The notes under the pieces: model-generated | Seen by the model: only the letters and a program-made list of their open reading frames with translations | What the model was told of the DNA's origin: nothing | Databases searched by the model: none | Shown here: positions 15,564 to 25,076 of the stretch, one piece after another | How positions within the stretch are numbered: the first letter of the stretch is position 1 | Layout of the letters: each line of letters begins with the position of its first letter | Translations under genes and position numbers: made by a program | NCBI RefSeq assembly: GCF_012927345.1 | Contig: NZ_JABBGJ010000020.1 | Location: forward strand, 1-64,000 | Origin: Paraburkholderia polaris | GTDB lineage: Bacteria; Pseudomonadota; Gammaproteobacteria; Burkholderiales; Burkholderiaceae | Reading direction: 5' to 3' | DNA length: 64,000 bases

Positions 15564-16463
15564 ATGTTTGAATTCGAAGGCAAGGTGGCGGTGATCACCG
15601 GTGCCGCAAGCGGTTTCGGCCGGGCATTCGCGGAGAAGGGCGCGTCGCTCGGCATGAAGCTCGTGCTCGCCGACGTGAACCCGGAGGCGCTTCTTCAAAC
15701 CGTCGATGCATTGCGCGCCGGCGGCGCCGAGGCAATCGGCGTACCGACAGACGTGTCCGACGCCGCCCAGGTCGAAGCGCTCGCACAAGCGGCGCTCGAC
15801 GCTTTCGGCAAAGTGCATCTTCTGTTCAACAACGCGGGCGTGGGCTCGGGCGGCTTCCTCTGGGAAAGCTCGGCGAACGACTGGGCGTGGGTGTTCAACG
15901 TCAACGTGATGGGCGTCGCGCACGGTGTGCGCGCCTTCACGCCGATCATGCTGAGGCAGAACGAACCCGCGCATATCGTCAACACGGCGTCGGTGGCGGG
16001 CTTGCTGTCGCCGCCCGCGATGGGCATTTACAACGCCTCGAAACACGCCGTCGTGTCGCTCACGGAGACGCTCTATCACGACCTGCAACTCGCACAGGCG
16101 GCCAAACCGGCGCAAGCGGCGGCTGGCGGCGAGGTCGGCTGTTCGTTGTTATGTCCAGCCTTCGTGCCCACCGGCATCGCCGATGCGGAACGCGCGCGGC
16201 CCGCGGAACTGCGCAACGATAGTGGGCCGACCCGCTCGCAGATTGCCGCCGGCAAGCAACTGCAACGTGCGGTGCAATCGGGCAAGCTGACCGCGGCCGA
16301 CGTCGCCGACATTACGTTCGAAGCGATCGCGGCGCGGCGTTTTTACATCGTCACGCATCCGGGCATCATGGCGACGGTGAAGCTGCGTCACGAGGATATC
16401 GAGCAGTTGCGCAACCCGACTGATCCGATGTCGCTGAAGCCCGAAGTGAAGAACGCGACCTAG
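15564..16463 (+). CDS. Short-chain dehydrogenase/reductase (SDR) family protein
   Basis: This 299-residue classical SDR has cofactor motif TGAASGFGRAFA at residues 11-22, NNAGVGSGGF near 90, Ser of NTASVAG near 140 and catalytic YNASKHAV near 155. The Asp in LVLADVN after the second strand suggests NAD(H). A C-terminal extension follows the core (from about 225). The substrate is unknown. AGGAGAGAAAGG gives a strong ribosome site. A 14-bp repeat array lies immediately upstream. Confidence 0.93.
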   Translation: MFEFEGKVAVITGAASGFGRAFAEKGASLGMKLVLADVNPEALLQTVDALRAGGAEAIGVPTDVSDAAQVEALAQAALDAFGKVHLLFNNAGVGSGGFLWESSANDWAWVFNVNVMGVAHGVRAFTPIMLRQNEPAHIVNTASVAGLLSPPAMGIYNASKHAVVSLTETLYHDLQLAQAAKPAQAAAGGEVGCSLLCPAFVPTGIADAERARPAELRNDSGPTRSQIAAGKQLQRAVQSGKLTAADVADITFEAIAARRFYIVTHPGIMATVKLRHEDIEQLRNPTDPMSLKPEVKNAT

Positions 16464-16636
16464 GTGTTCGTGGTATCAGACAGACTGCGGACTTGCCGCC
16501 GCTTCTTCATGGCTGTTTCATGCCTGTTGCAGTTGGTATGTGAAGCTGGCCAGTGGATTTTTTCTGCTTGTTCTACGGTTTTGCTCCGCTTTTTTGACCC
16601 ACTAACCTTCGGCGCCCACGCGCCAGCAGGCGCCCA

Positions 16637-17596
16637 ATGCCGTTGAATCCGAAGATCGAGCAGGTGCTCGACATGATCGCGCGCGCGAAACGCCCGCAAC
16701 TTCACGAACTGACCCCGCAACAGGCGCGCGCGTCCTACGAGAAAAGCGCACCGATTCTGGAGATCGCGAGCGCGCCCATGTTCGCGGTCGAAGACCTGCA
16801 CGTGCCGACGCGCGACGGCGCGACGATTCGCGCGCGTCTTTATCAGCCGGTCGAGCCGAGCTGGGCCGAGCCTGCTCCGGCGCTGGTGTATTACCACGGC
16901 GGCGGCTTCACGGTCGGCAGTGTCGATACGCACGATGCGGTGTGCCGGATGTTCGCGCGCGATGGCCGTTGTACGGTGTTGTCGGTCGATTACCGGCTTG
17001 CGCCAGAGTACAAATTCCCCACTGCCGTTGACGACGCGTTCGATGCATTGACCTGGCTGCACGCGCACGCCGCGGAATTCGGCGTCGATGCAAAGCGGCT
17101 GGCTGTGGGCGGCGATAGCGCGGGCGGCACGTTGGCAACGGTGTGTGCGGTGCTGGCACGCGACGCGGGCATCAGGCTAGTGCTGCAATTGATGATCTAT
17201 CCGGGCGCCACGGGCTATCAGCAAACCGATTCGCACTCGCGCCTCGCGGATGGCTTCCTGCTGTCGGGCGACACGATTCAATGGTTCTTCGAGCAATACG
17301 CGCGGGATAAGAGCGACCGCGACGACTGGCGTTTCGCGCCACTCGACGGCACGCGCGGCGCACCGGAATTCAGCGGCCTTGCACCGGCATGGATCGCGAC
17401 CGCCGAATACGATCCTCTAAGCGACGAAGGCGATGCATACGCGGAGAAACTGCGCGCGGCGGGCAATCAGGTCATGCTGAAACGCTACCCGGGCATGATT
17501 CACGAGTTCTTCAAGTTGGGCGGCTTCGTACCCGATGTCGCAGAGGCGCATGCGGATGCCGCCTCTGCGCTGCGCGCGGCGTTCGGGGGCGAGTAA
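16637..17596 (+). CDS. Alpha/beta hydrolase, hormone-sensitive lipase (HSL) family esterase
   Basis: This 319-residue esterase has oxyanion motif YYHGGGFTVGS near residue 90. The nucleophile elbow is VGGDSAGGTLATV near 155, the acid is in YDPLSDEGDAY near 255 and the His is in MIHEFFKLGG near 290. It should hydrolyse short-chain acyl esters. There is no signal peptide, so it is cytoplasmic. It converges with the NRDE gene; the 117 bp between them hold no obvious terminator. Confidence 0.94.
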   Translation: MPLNPKIEQVLDMIARAKRPQLHELTPQQARASYEKSAPILEIASAPMFAVEDLHVPTRDGATIRARLYQPVEPSWAEPAPALVYYHGGGFTVGSVDTHDAVCRMFARDGRCTVLSVDYRLAPEYKFPTAVDDAFDALTWLHAHAAEFGVDAKRLAVGGDSAGGTLATVCAVLARDAGIRLVLQLMIYPGATGYQQTDSHSRLADGFLLSGDTIQWFFEQYARDKSDRDDWRFAPLDGTRGAPEFSGLAPAWIATAEYDPLSDEGDAYAEKLRAAGNQVMLKRYPGMIHEFFKLGGFVPDVAEAHADAASALRAAFGGE

Positions 17597-17713
17597 TCTC
17601 CGCTCCGTGTAAAACGCGCAGCGCGATCGTGAAATGATCATCGGGCCGCAAAACAGCGAAAGGGTCGTCGAGACCGTCCGGCTGCAAACGGCCAGGCAGT
17701 CCTCAAACGCTCG

Positions 17714-18559
17714 TCAGGCAATCTCGCGTTCAACGTTGAACGCAAAGCTTCGCTCGAAGTCGCCAGGTCGCACGATCCTGTGCGAGCCGTTGTCGTCGCT
17801 GCGCTCGGCGGCCGCTACGCTGATGACCTCGCCATGCGCGACCACGCGCACCGCGGTCGTACCGCGCGTGCCGTACTCCGGCGTTTCGATAAACGCCGCC
17901 GACAAGGCCCGTTCCCGTTCGAGCGGAATGCCGGTGGACGGCAATTCGTCATCGCGCGCGAGGCGCGGATCGCGCATCAGATCGATCAGCCGTTCGAGCG
18001 GCGGCATCGCATCACGCGTGAGCATGGCCCCCAGTTCCGCGCGCTTTTTAACCAGCTTCGGCCAGGCGGTATCGAGCACCGCGTTCGAGATGCCATGTGT
18101 GCCGGGCGTGAGCAGGGTGGGCGCGGTGTTCGACCGGTTGCAATACCAGCCGAGCTCGCGGCGCGTCCAGTCGCCGACGAGCAGATTGAAGCCGTTGTAG
18201 ATGTCGCCGGTTCGCGCGACGTGTTGCAGATAATCGAGCGGCGTTTCGTGCTGACCGTTATCCGAGCCACTTGCGGAGCCACTGAGCCAGTCGCTGACAA
18301 GCGTGCCGCGGGTCGGTGCATCGGCGCGCATTTCATGCGGCGCGCGGTAATTGGTCAGCGCGGCGAAGCGGCCATCGCGCGACATGCCGAGCCATGTGCC
18401 GCCGCCCACCAGATCGCGGCCGGCCAGCATGGTCGGCGCGTCATGCCACCAGCTGATCGGCTCGGCGGTGCGGCGGAAGAATTCGTCGCGATTCGCGGCG
18501 AGCGTGAAAAGCGGCGCGTCGACCGCATCGGGCCGCCAGTCGAAGACAATCAGGCACAT
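17714..18559 (-). CDS. NRDE/TANGO2-family protein
   Basis: This 281-residue protein starts MCLIVFDWRPDAVDAPLFTL and carries the eponymous ANRDEFFRR motif near residue 22. Other family features are GTWLGMSRDGRFAALTNYR and FNLLVGDW. The conserved Cys2 suggests an Ntn-like arrangement after Met removal; the TANGO2 family has been linked to heme and lipid metabolism. No export signal is seen. The last 20 residues match the normal family end. Confidence 0.92.
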   Translation of the reverse strand: MCLIVFDWRPDAVDAPLFTLAANRDEFFRRTAEPISWWHDAPTMLAGRDLVGGGTWLGMSRDGRFAALTNYRAPHEMRADAPTRGTLVSDWLSGSASGSDNGQHETPLDYLQHVARTGDIYNGFNLLVGDWTRRELGWYCNRSNTAPTLLTPGTHGISNAVLDTAWPKLVKKRAELGAMLTRDAMPPLERLIDLMRDPRLARDDELPSTGIPLERERALSAAFIETPEYGTRGTTAVRVVAHGEVISVAAAERSDDNGSHRIVRPGDFERSFAFNVEREIA

Positions 18560-18603
18560 CGGGTGGAGTCTCCCGGTGAGGGCGGTGGAGGAACAGATGC
18601 CAT

Positions 18604-18629
18604 GAAAAAGCGGCGCTTGATTGCGCCGC
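18604..18629 (-). terminator. Rho-independent terminator downstream of ygfZ
   Basis: The 7-bp arms GCGGCGC (18610-18616) and GCGCCGC (18623-18629) are followed on the minus strand by a T-run. The hairpin lies 15 bp after the ygfZ stop. Confidence 0.8.
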
Positions 18630-18643
18630 TCGGGTGTGGGAGC

Positions 18644-19741
18644 TTAGACCTCAGTCGGCAACCCATACGGCAACGCCAGGAAGTTCAGCGCCGGACCGTC
18701 CGCCGCACCCAGATGCACCGTGCCGCCTTCGAGCGCCGCCAGCTTGATCTCCACCAGCAGATCGACGCCACCCTCCGGCGCCGACGCCGCATTCACCACC
18801 ATCCCGCACGGCTGACCCGGATCGTCCGAGTGGAACAGTTCCGCGCCGGGCTTGACCGTCGCCAGCTCGCCAGCCACATTCGCGAGCGAGGTGCGCCGCT
18901 TGATCGTGCCGCGATACTGGCTGCGCGCCACGACTTCCTGACCCGGATAGCAGCCTTTGCGGAAATTGACTGCACCGAGCACGTCGAAGTTGACCATTTG
19001 CGGCACGAACTGCTCGACCACCGGTTGCGTGATGCGCGGTTCGCCTGCACGAATGTCGAGCCAATCCCATACCGCCGGCGACACGCGCTTGAGCTTTTCA
19101 TCGAGCAAGGGCAGGTGCGCTTCGATCGTGGCCTTCGGACCGACCCACAGATAGCGCAGCCGGCCGAGCGCGTCCGGAACACGAATCAGCGAACCTGCCG
19201 TGCCGTCCACCTGCACATGCACGCCGTCGGGCAGCGCATCGAACACGCCGGAAAGCGCTTTGCGCACGTCGCCCGCGAGGCCCACCACCGCCAATTCGCC
19301 GCTCGCATCCACGAGCTTGGCCTTGGCGCGCAGAACGAACATGGACAGCCGCTTCTGCACGGCCGCCTGTAAGTCCTTCGACACCAGCAGGCGGATCGTT
19401 TCGCCCGTGCGCCACGTCAGCAACGATGCCAGCAGTCGGCCTTTGGCCGAGCAGTAGCCCGCGAGGCGCGCAGTGGCGGCGTCGAGATGCTGGGTGTCGT
19501 TGGTCAACTGGCCATGCAGGAAGCTCGCCGCGTCGTCGCCGGTCGCGTCGATCACGCCGAACTGCGTGAGCGGCATGTAGGCGCCTTGTCGGATGACGGC
19601 GTCGAATTCATCAGCGGCGGGGCGCGGCAGCGTAGGAAGTCCGACAGGCGCGGAGGCCTGCGCCGCGGCAGAAGTGCCCGGGGGCGCAACTGCGGGTGTC
19701 ACTGAGGGCGTGCCTGAAGCGGTAGCGAGCGGTGTGTTCAT
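18644..19741 (-). CDS. ygfZ: Folate-binding protein YgfZ (GcvT-like), Fe-S cluster maintenance
   Basis: This 365-residue GcvT-like protein has the YgfZ signature KGCYPGQEVVARSQYRG, containing the conserved cysteine (near residue 260). Near the N-terminus are FGVIDATGDDAASFLHGQLT and the folate-binding ARLAGYCSAKGRLLA. YgfZ helps repair or assemble certain Fe-S clusters in a folate-dependent way. An Ala/Pro/Thr-rich stretch of about 40 residues precedes the domain and may be disordered. It is divergent from mltG across about 80 bp and ends in a hairpin terminator. Confidence 0.94.
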   Translation of the reverse strand: MNTPLATASGTPSVTPAVAPPGTSAAAQASAPVGLPTLPRPAADEFDAVIRQGAYMPLTQFGVIDATGDDAASFLHGQLTNDTQHLDAATARLAGYCSAKGRLLASLLTWRTGETIRLLVSKDLQAAVQKRLSMFVLRAKAKLVDASGELAVVGLAGDVRKALSGVFDALPDGVHVQVDGTAGSLIRVPDALGRLRYLWVGPKATIEAHLPLLDEKLKRVSPAVWDWLDIRAGEPRITQPVVEQFVPQMVNFDVLGAVNFRKGCYPGQEVVARSQYRGTIKRRTSLANVAGELATVKPGAELFHSDDPGQPCGMVVNAASAPEGGVDLLVEIKLAALEGGTVHLGAADGPALNFLALPYGLPTEV

Positions 19742-19819
19742 GGATTCCGAGAACAGTCAATTCTGACTTTAGCTAAGGCAAACAAGTATTATATGAGGTC
19801 CAACCCAGCCACGTTACGC

Positions 19820-20830
19820 ATGTCCCTTTTGAAGAAATGTTTCGTCGCCGGCTCAATCGTCGTTGTGCTGGCCGCAGCCGCAATCGCAGGCGGATATCAC
19901 TGGGCCACTAGCCCACTCGATTTGACCCCCGCGCAACTCGATGTCACCGTCAAGCCGCACAGCAGCTTACGCAGCGTCACGCTGCAGCTCAACCGCGGCG
20001 GCGTGCCGGTCGAACCTGAACTGTTCGTTATCATGACTCGGCTGCTCGGGCTGCAAAGCGATCTGAAATCGGGCAACTACGAGTTCAAGACGGGCATCAC
20101 GCCGTACGAAGTGCTGCAAAAAATCGCCCGCGGCGACGTCAACGAATATGTGGCGACCATCATCGAAGGGTGGACCTTCAAGCGCATGCGCGCCGAGCTG
20201 GACGCCAATCCGGCGCTCAAGCACGACACGATCGGCATGAGTGACGCCGATCTGATGAACGCGATCAACGCGCCGGAAGCGTCGATCGGCAATGGTGAGG
20301 GGCTGTTTTTCCCGGACACCTATCTGTTCGACAAGAACACCAGCGATCTGGACGTCTACCGTCGCGCTTACCGGCTGATGCGGCTGCGTCTGGACGAAGC
20401 GTGGACCGCGCGGGCGCCGAACCTGCCGTACAAGACCCCGTACGATGCGTTGACGATGGCATCGATTATCGAAAAGGAAACCGGTAAAACATCGGACCGG
20501 CCGATGGTGGCGGCCGTGTTCGCGAACCGTCTGCGCGTGGGCATGCCGCTGCAAACCGACCCGACCGTGATCTACGGCATGGGCGACAGCTACACCGGCC
20601 GCATCAGGAAGAAAGACCTGCAGACCGACACTCCCTACAATACCTACACCCGGATGGGGCTTCCGCCAACACCCATCTCGCTGCCCGGTGTCGCATCGCT
20701 GCAGGCGGCGATGAACCCGGCGCAATCCACCGCGCTGTACTTCGTGTCGCGCGGCGACGGCAGCAGTATCTTTTCTGACACCCTCGGCGATCACAACAAG
20801 GCCGTGGACAAATACATTCGAGGGCAATGA
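19820..20830 (+). CDS. mltG: Endolytic murein transglycosylase MltG
   Basis: This 336-residue YceG-family enzyme cleaves nascent peptidoglycan strands at the inner membrane. One N-terminal membrane anchor covers residues 8-28. The catalytic glutamate in MASIIEKETG falls at residue 218 with the chosen start. Other signatures are LFFPDTYLF and QTDPTVIYGMG, and TPYNTYTRMGLPPTPI near the C-terminus. An in-frame ATG at 19793 is possible. The stop overlaps the tmk start by 4 bp (ATGA). The order mltG-tmk-holB-tatD is conserved in proteobacteria. Confidence 0.95.
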   Translation: MSLLKKCFVAGSIVVVLAAAAIAGGYHWATSPLDLTPAQLDVTVKPHSSLRSVTLQLNRGGVPVEPELFVIMTRLLGLQSDLKSGNYEFKTGITPYEVLQKIARGDVNEYVATIIEGWTFKRMRAELDANPALKHDTIGMSDADLMNAINAPEASIGNGEGLFFPDTYLFDKNTSDLDVYRRAYRLMRLRLDEAWTARAPNLPYKTPYDALTMASIIEKETGKTSDRPMVAAVFANRLRVGMPLQTDPTVIYGMGDSYTGRIRKKDLQTDTPYNTYTRMGLPPTPISLPGVASLQAAMNPAQSTALYFVSRGDGSSIFSDTLGDHNKAVDKYIRGQ

Positions 20831-21450
20831 TGGCGCGGGGCAAATTCATAACGTTTGAGGGCATCGACGGTGCCGGCAAGACCACCCACCTGGGCTGGTT
20901 TCGCGAACGCCTCGAAGAGAAAGTCGCGCGCACCGGCCGTTCGGTCGTGATGACGCGCGAGCCGGGCGGCACGCCGCTCGGCGAACAGATCCGCGAGATC
21001 GTGCTGCATCAGAAGATGGACCTCGAAACCGAGGCGTTGCTGATGTTCGCGCTGCGCCGCCAGCATCTGGCCGAAGTGATTGAGCCGGCGCTGGCGCGCG
21101 GCGACTGGGTGCTGTCCGACCGTTTCACGGACGCGACCTTTGCCTACCAGGGCGGCGGCCGCGGCCTGCCGCGCGACAAGCTGGAAACACTCGAACGCTG
21201 GGTGCAGGGCGGTTTTCAGCCGGACCTGACGGTGCTCTTCGACCTCGCGCCGGAAATCGCCAACGAACGGCGCAGCGCCGCACGTGATCCGGATCGGTTC
21301 GAAAGCGAGTCGGAGGCATTTTTCAACCGCACCCGTGCCGAATATCTGCGCCGCGCGGAAGAAGCGCCGTACCGGTTCGCTATCATTGACTCTTCGCAGA
21401 GCATCGCGCGCATTCAGAAACAGCTTGAAGAATTGATCACAGTTCTTTGA
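20827..21450 (+). CDS. tmk: Thymidylate kinase
   Basis: This 207-residue enzyme phosphorylates dTMP to dTDP. The P-loop is FEGIDGAGKTTH (residues 9-20). REPGGTPLGE is the DRX-type dTMP site and DRFTDATFAYQGGGRGL is the family signature. The LID region lies near RRSAARDPDRFE. It overlaps mltG by four bases, so translation is coupled. The order tmk then holB matches many proteobacteria. Confidence 0.97.
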   Translation: MMARGKFITFEGIDGAGKTTHLGWFRERLEEKVARTGRSVVMTREPGGTPLGEQIREIVLHQKMDLETEALLMFALRRQHLAEVIEPALARGDWVLSDRFTDATFAYQGGGRGLPRDKLETLERWVQGGFQPDLTVLFDLAPEIANERRSAARDPDRFESESEAFFNRTRAEYLRRAEEAPYRFAIIDSSQSIARIQKQLEELITVL

Positions 21451-21543
21451 TTTTAAAAGAATATAATCCTGAATTATAACGGTGGCGGAGTTCGCTTGGT
21501 GTCTCATCAAGCATCGTCAACCGATTGATTTAAAAGAGAAACG

Positions 21544-22578
21544 ATGATTTATCCGTGGCAAGCCGATGACTGGAATCGCCTGCAGCAGTTGCGTGGGCAC
21601 TGGCCGCACGCCTTGCTGCTGCATGGGCAGGCTGGGATCGGCAAGCTGCGCTTCGCGCAGCACCTCGCGCAGGGGCTCCTGTGCGAGGCCCAGCAGGCCA
21701 ACGGCGAGCCCTGCGGCGCGTGCGTGGCGTGCAATTGGTTCACGCAGGGCAATCATCCGGACTATCGGATCGTCGTGCCTGAAGCGCTGGCCGCCGAAGC
21801 CGGTCTCGGTAACGCCGCGGAAGAAAAATCCGAGAAGGCCGATGGCGACGAAGGCAAGAAGACTCGCGCGCCCAGCAAAGAAATCAAGATCGAGCAGATT
21901 CGCGGCTTGCTCGATTTCGTCGGCGTCGGTTCGCACCGCGGCGGCGCGCGCGTGGTCGTGCTGTATCCCGCCGAGGGGCTCAACATCGCCGCGGCCAACG
22001 CGCTCCTGAAAACGCTTGAAGAACCGCCGGCGGGCGTGGTGTTTTTGATGGTGTCGGCACGCATCGACCGCTTGCTGCCCACCATCATCAGCCGCTGCCG
22101 CCAGTGGCCGATGACGGTGCCGGCGCCGGATGTCGCCACTAAGTGGCTCGCCGCACAAGGCGTCGCCGAAGCGCCCGCGCTGCTCGCCGAGGCCGGCGGT
22201 GCGCCACTCACGGCCCTGGCACTGGCGAGCGACGAGAACCGCACGCTGCGTGACTGGACCCTCAAGCAACTGGCCGCCGGTGCCGATTGCGACGCTTTTG
22301 CCTGCGGCGAGGCGCTGCAGAAGCTGCCGGTGCCGCTCGTGCTCGGCTGGCTGCAGCGCTGGATGTACGATTTGCTGGCGCAGCGCACAGCCGGCGTGCC
22401 GCGCTATTTTCCGCAGGCGTCGACGGCGTTGACGCGCTGTGCGTCGCAAGCAGACGCCAGCGCGTTCGCGCGCTTCATGCGCACCGTGACGCGCCAGCGC
22501 GCCGTCGAGAACCATCCGCTGAACGCGCGGTTGGTGTTCGAAGAACTGTTTATCGGCTACCGCGAGTTGTTCGCGTAA
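21544..22578 (+). CDS. holB: DNA polymerase III subunit delta' (clamp loader)
   Basis: This 344-residue clamp-loader subunit has a degenerate P-loop (LLHGQAGIGKLRFA, residues 25-38) and a Cys4 zinc module (Cys47, 57, 60 and 63). The SRC-like motif appears as IISRCRQWP after LLKTLEEPP. An acidic, Lys-rich insert of about 30 residues (AEEKSEKADGDEGKKTRAP) follows the zinc module. Delta' normally does not hydrolyse ATP but positions the other subunits. AAAGAGAAACG precedes the ATG. Gene order supports the call. Confidence 0.95.
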   Translation: MIYPWQADDWNRLQQLRGHWPHALLLHGQAGIGKLRFAQHLAQGLLCEAQQANGEPCGACVACNWFTQGNHPDYRIVVPEALAAEAGLGNAAEEKSEKADGDEGKKTRAPSKEIKIEQIRGLLDFVGVGSHRGGARVVVLYPAEGLNIAAANALLKTLEEPPAGVVFLMVSARIDRLLPTIISRCRQWPMTVPAPDVATKWLAAQGVAEAPALLAEAGGAPLTALALASDENRTLRDWTLKQLAAGADCDAFACGEALQKLPVPLVLGWLQRWMYDLLAQRTAGVPRYFPQASTALTRCASQADASAFARFMRTVTRQRAVENHPLNARLVFEELFIGYRELFA

Positions 22579-22685
22579 GTCTGTTGATGGCGGACGGCCC
22601 GGCTGGGGCGGTGGGCGCCTTATCGCGCTGCACCCACCCGCGCGCTTGTCCGCTGATTCGTCTTCCACCTCACGTTCAAAGCACC

Positions 22686-23204
22686 ATGAGCCTTTCCTAC
22701 CGCGATGCCACGCTCGACGATCTGCCCGCGATCGTCGCCATCTACAACTCGACCGTGCCGTCGCGGCAAGTCACCGCCGATCTCGAGCCGGTGAGCGTCG
22801 AAAGCCGTCTGACGTGGTTTCACGCGCACGGCCCGCAAAAGCGCCCACTGTGGGTGGTGGAAGATTCGCAGCAGCCCGGCCGCGTGATCGCATGGCTTAG
22901 TTTCTCTGACTTCTATGGCCGCCCGGCCTATCTGCGCACCGCCGAAGTCAGCATCTATCTGGACGAAAGCGCTCGCGGCAAGGGGCTCGGCAAGCAACTG
23001 CTGGCGGCTTCGCTCGAGGCGGCGCCGGCGCTCGGTATCGACACGGTGCTGGGTTTTATCTTTGGCCACAATGATGCGAGCCTGCGCCTATTCCGTGGGT
23101 TCGGTTTCGACACGTGGGGCTCGCTGCCGCGCGTCGCGGTGCTGGACGGCGTGGAGCGCGATCTGGTGATTCTCGGCAAGCGGCTCAACGCGGCCGGCGC
23201 CTGA
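22686..23204 (+). CDS. GNAT N-acetyltransferase, phosphinothricin-acetyltransferase-like
   Basis: This 172-residue protein has a single GNAT domain. It starts LSYRDATLDDLPAIVAIYNS, typical of the Pat/YwnH group. The acetyl-CoA loop is ESARGKGLGKQLL (near residue 100), followed by VLGFIFGHNDASLRLFRGFGF. That group acetylates phosphinothricin, methionine sulfoximine or related amines; the natural substrate is unknown. The frame is open upstream to 22287, but that part overlaps holB, so the ATG at 22686 is used. It lies between holB and tatD. Confidence 0.9.
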   Translation: MSLSYRDATLDDLPAIVAIYNSTVPSRQVTADLEPVSVESRLTWFHAHGPQKRPLWVVEDSQQPGRVIAWLSFSDFYGRPAYLRTAEVSIYLDESARGKGLGKQLLAASLEAAPALGIDTVLGFIFGHNDASLRLFRGFGFDTWGSLPRVAVLDGVERDLVILGKRLNAAGA

Positions 23205-23262
23205 TTGACGGCCAGATTCACACCCGGCCCGAGTTAAAGCCATTTATCAGCAGGACTTCATC

Positions 23263-24054
23263 ATGTTTGTCGATTCGCACTGCCATATCAACTTCGAAGG
23301 ACTCGCCGACCGCCTGCCTCAGGTGCTCGAGAACATGCGCAGCCATTCGGTCACGCATGCGCTGTGTGTATCGGTCGACCTGGAGACGCTGCCATCGGTA
23401 CTGGAGATCGCCAGCCGGCACGAGAATGTGTACGCGTCGGTCGGGGTGCACCCGGATCACGAGGACATGCGCGAGCCGAGTCTCGCCGAACTTGTTGAGC
23501 TGGCCGAGCATCCGAAAGTGGTCGCGATCGGCGAGACTGGCCTCGACTACTACCGCCTGGAAGGCCGCACGATCGCCGATATGGAGTGGCAGCGCGAGCG
23601 CTTTCGCACCCATATCCGTGCCGCGCACGCCACGAAGAAACCGTTGATCATCCACACGCGTTCGTCGGCGGAAGACACGCTGCGCATCATGGCCGAGGAG
23701 CGCGCGAGCGAGCCGGGCGGCGTGATGCATTGCTTCACCGAACCGTGGGCGGTTGCTGAGCAGGCGCTGGCGCAGAATTTTTACATTTCGCTGTCGGGCA
23801 TCGTCACGTTCAAGAGCGCGACCGACGTGCAGGACGTCGCGCGCCGTGTGCCGCTCGAGCGTTTGCTGATCGAAACCGACTCGCCGTACCTCGCGCCCGT
23901 GCCGTATCGCGGCAAGCCTAATGAACCTGCGTACGTAAGTTATGTCGGACGCTTCATCGCGCAGCAACGCGACCTGCCGGATACGGCGCTGGCCGCTGCG
24001 ACGACACAAAACTTCTTCCGGCTCTTCAAGATTCCCGCGCCAGCTGGCGTGTGA
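23263..24054 (+). CDS. TatD-family metal-dependent DNase (YcfH group)
   Basis: This 263-residue TIM-barrel hydrolase begins MFVDSHCHINFEGL, with His6 and His8 of the metal site. AIGETGLDYYRLEG holds the bridging Glu. Further metal-ligand segments are LIIHTRSSAEDT, MHCFTEPW and LIETDSPYLAPVPYRGKPNEP. The family cleaves DNA 3'-5' and may act on deaminated or damaged ends. The position after tmk and holB matches E. coli ycfH. Confidence 0.94.
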   Translation: MFVDSHCHINFEGLADRLPQVLENMRSHSVTHALCVSVDLETLPSVLEIASRHENVYASVGVHPDHEDMREPSLAELVELAEHPKVVAIGETGLDYYRLEGRTIADMEWQRERFRTHIRAAHATKKPLIIHTRSSAEDTLRIMAEERASEPGGVMHCFTEPWAVAEQALAQNFYISLSGIVTFKSATDVQDVARRVPLERLLIETDSPYLAPVPYRGKPNEPAYVSYVGRFIAQQRDLPDTALAAATTQNFFRLFKIPAPAGV

Positions 24055-24106
24055 TCGATAAAGCCGATAGATATCAAAAGGATAGGGACGTTTCCTAAAG
24101 CAAAAC

Positions 24107-24847
24107 ATGACAAATTATTCGAATTCGACCGTAGCGTTTCAAGAGACTTCAGCGGTGCAACCCGCCCTCAGTTCGGCACGCCGCAGTGTGTCGCGCTTCG
24201 CGCTGGCCGCCACGCTCGCCTGCGCTGCGCTGACTTCGCTGGTCGCTTCGCCGGTTCAGGCCGCGCCGATCGACTCGCTCATCAAGTCGGTTAAATTCGA
24301 CGACGTCGACGGCGTCAACAAGCTGCTCGCCAAGGGCATGGACCCGAACAGCGTCGACAACCAGGGCATCCCGCTGCTGGTGATCGCCGCGCGCGAGAAG
24401 TCGGACAAGGTGGGCGCAGCGCTACTCGCCAATCCGAAGACCAACATCGAGATTGAGGACAAGGCCGGCGAGAACGCGATGATGATGGCCGCGCTGAACG
24501 GCGACCTCGATTTCGTCAACCAGTTGATCGCGAAAGACGCCGAAGTCAACAAGAAGGGCTGGGCGCCGCTGCACTACGCGGCCGCGAACGGCCACGACGA
24601 TATCGTCAAAGTGCTGCTCGACCATTCGGCCTATGTCGACGCCGGCTCGCCGAACGGCACCACGCCGCTGATGATGGCTGCGCGTGGCGGTCATGTGTCG
24701 ACGGTGAAGCTCCTGCTCGACAACGGCGCGGACCTCACGGTGAAGAACCAGATCGGCTTGACCGCGCTCGATTTCGCGAAGACGTACAAGGAGCCGGACG
24801 TGGTCGAAGGACTCACCGCGCGCCTGCAGCAGATGCAACAGAAGTGA
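24107..24847 (+). CDS. Exported ankyrin-repeat protein
   Basis: This 246-residue protein has a signal peptide running through residue 52 (FALAATLACAALTSLVASPVQA). Four to five ankyrin repeats follow, including KGWAPLHYAAANGHDDIVKV and GTTPLMMAARGGHVSTVKLL. It is probably periplasmic and mediates protein contacts. An extra 30 residues stand before the hydrophobic core, so an internal start is conceivable. The function is unknown; other periplasmic ankyrin proteins act in oxidative-stress defence or as immunity proteins. Confidence 0.88.
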   Translation: MTNYSNSTVAFQETSAVQPALSSARRSVSRFALAATLACAALTSLVASPVQAAPIDSLIKSVKFDDVDGVNKLLAKGMDPNSVDNQGIPLLVIAAREKSDKVGAALLANPKTNIEIEDKAGENAMMMAALNGDLDFVNQLIAKDAEVNKKGWAPLHYAAANGHDDIVKVLLDHSAYVDAGSPNGTTPLMMAARGGHVSTVKLLLDNGADLTVKNQIGLTALDFAKTYKEPDVVEGLTARLQQMQQK

Positions 24848-24860
24848 GCTGTGCGACAAA

Positions 24861-24935
24861 CCGGCACTCCGGCCACCGGAGTGCCGGCCACCGGAACGCC
24901 GGCCGCCGGAGCGCCGGCCGCCGAAGTACCGGGGC
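24861..24935. repeat. 15-bp tandem repeat, five units, rich in CCGG
   Basis: Five 15-bp units run from 24861 to 24935, such as CCGGAGTGCCGGCCA and CCGGAGCGCCGGCCG. Each is partly self-complementary, so the array can form several small hairpins. It starts 14 bp after the ankyrin gene stop and may add transcription termination or mRNA stability. Confidence 0.9.
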
Positions 24936-25076
24936 GCAAAATTGCCTGAAGATAGCGGCTGTCGGCATGCCTGCCGCTTCGTAAAACAGTGCAGAATGAC
25001 GACTTGGCGCGCTACGAGGCGCGCCGGTTCGATGCGGCGCAAGACCGCCTGATAAACGACCCTGGAAAGGAACACC

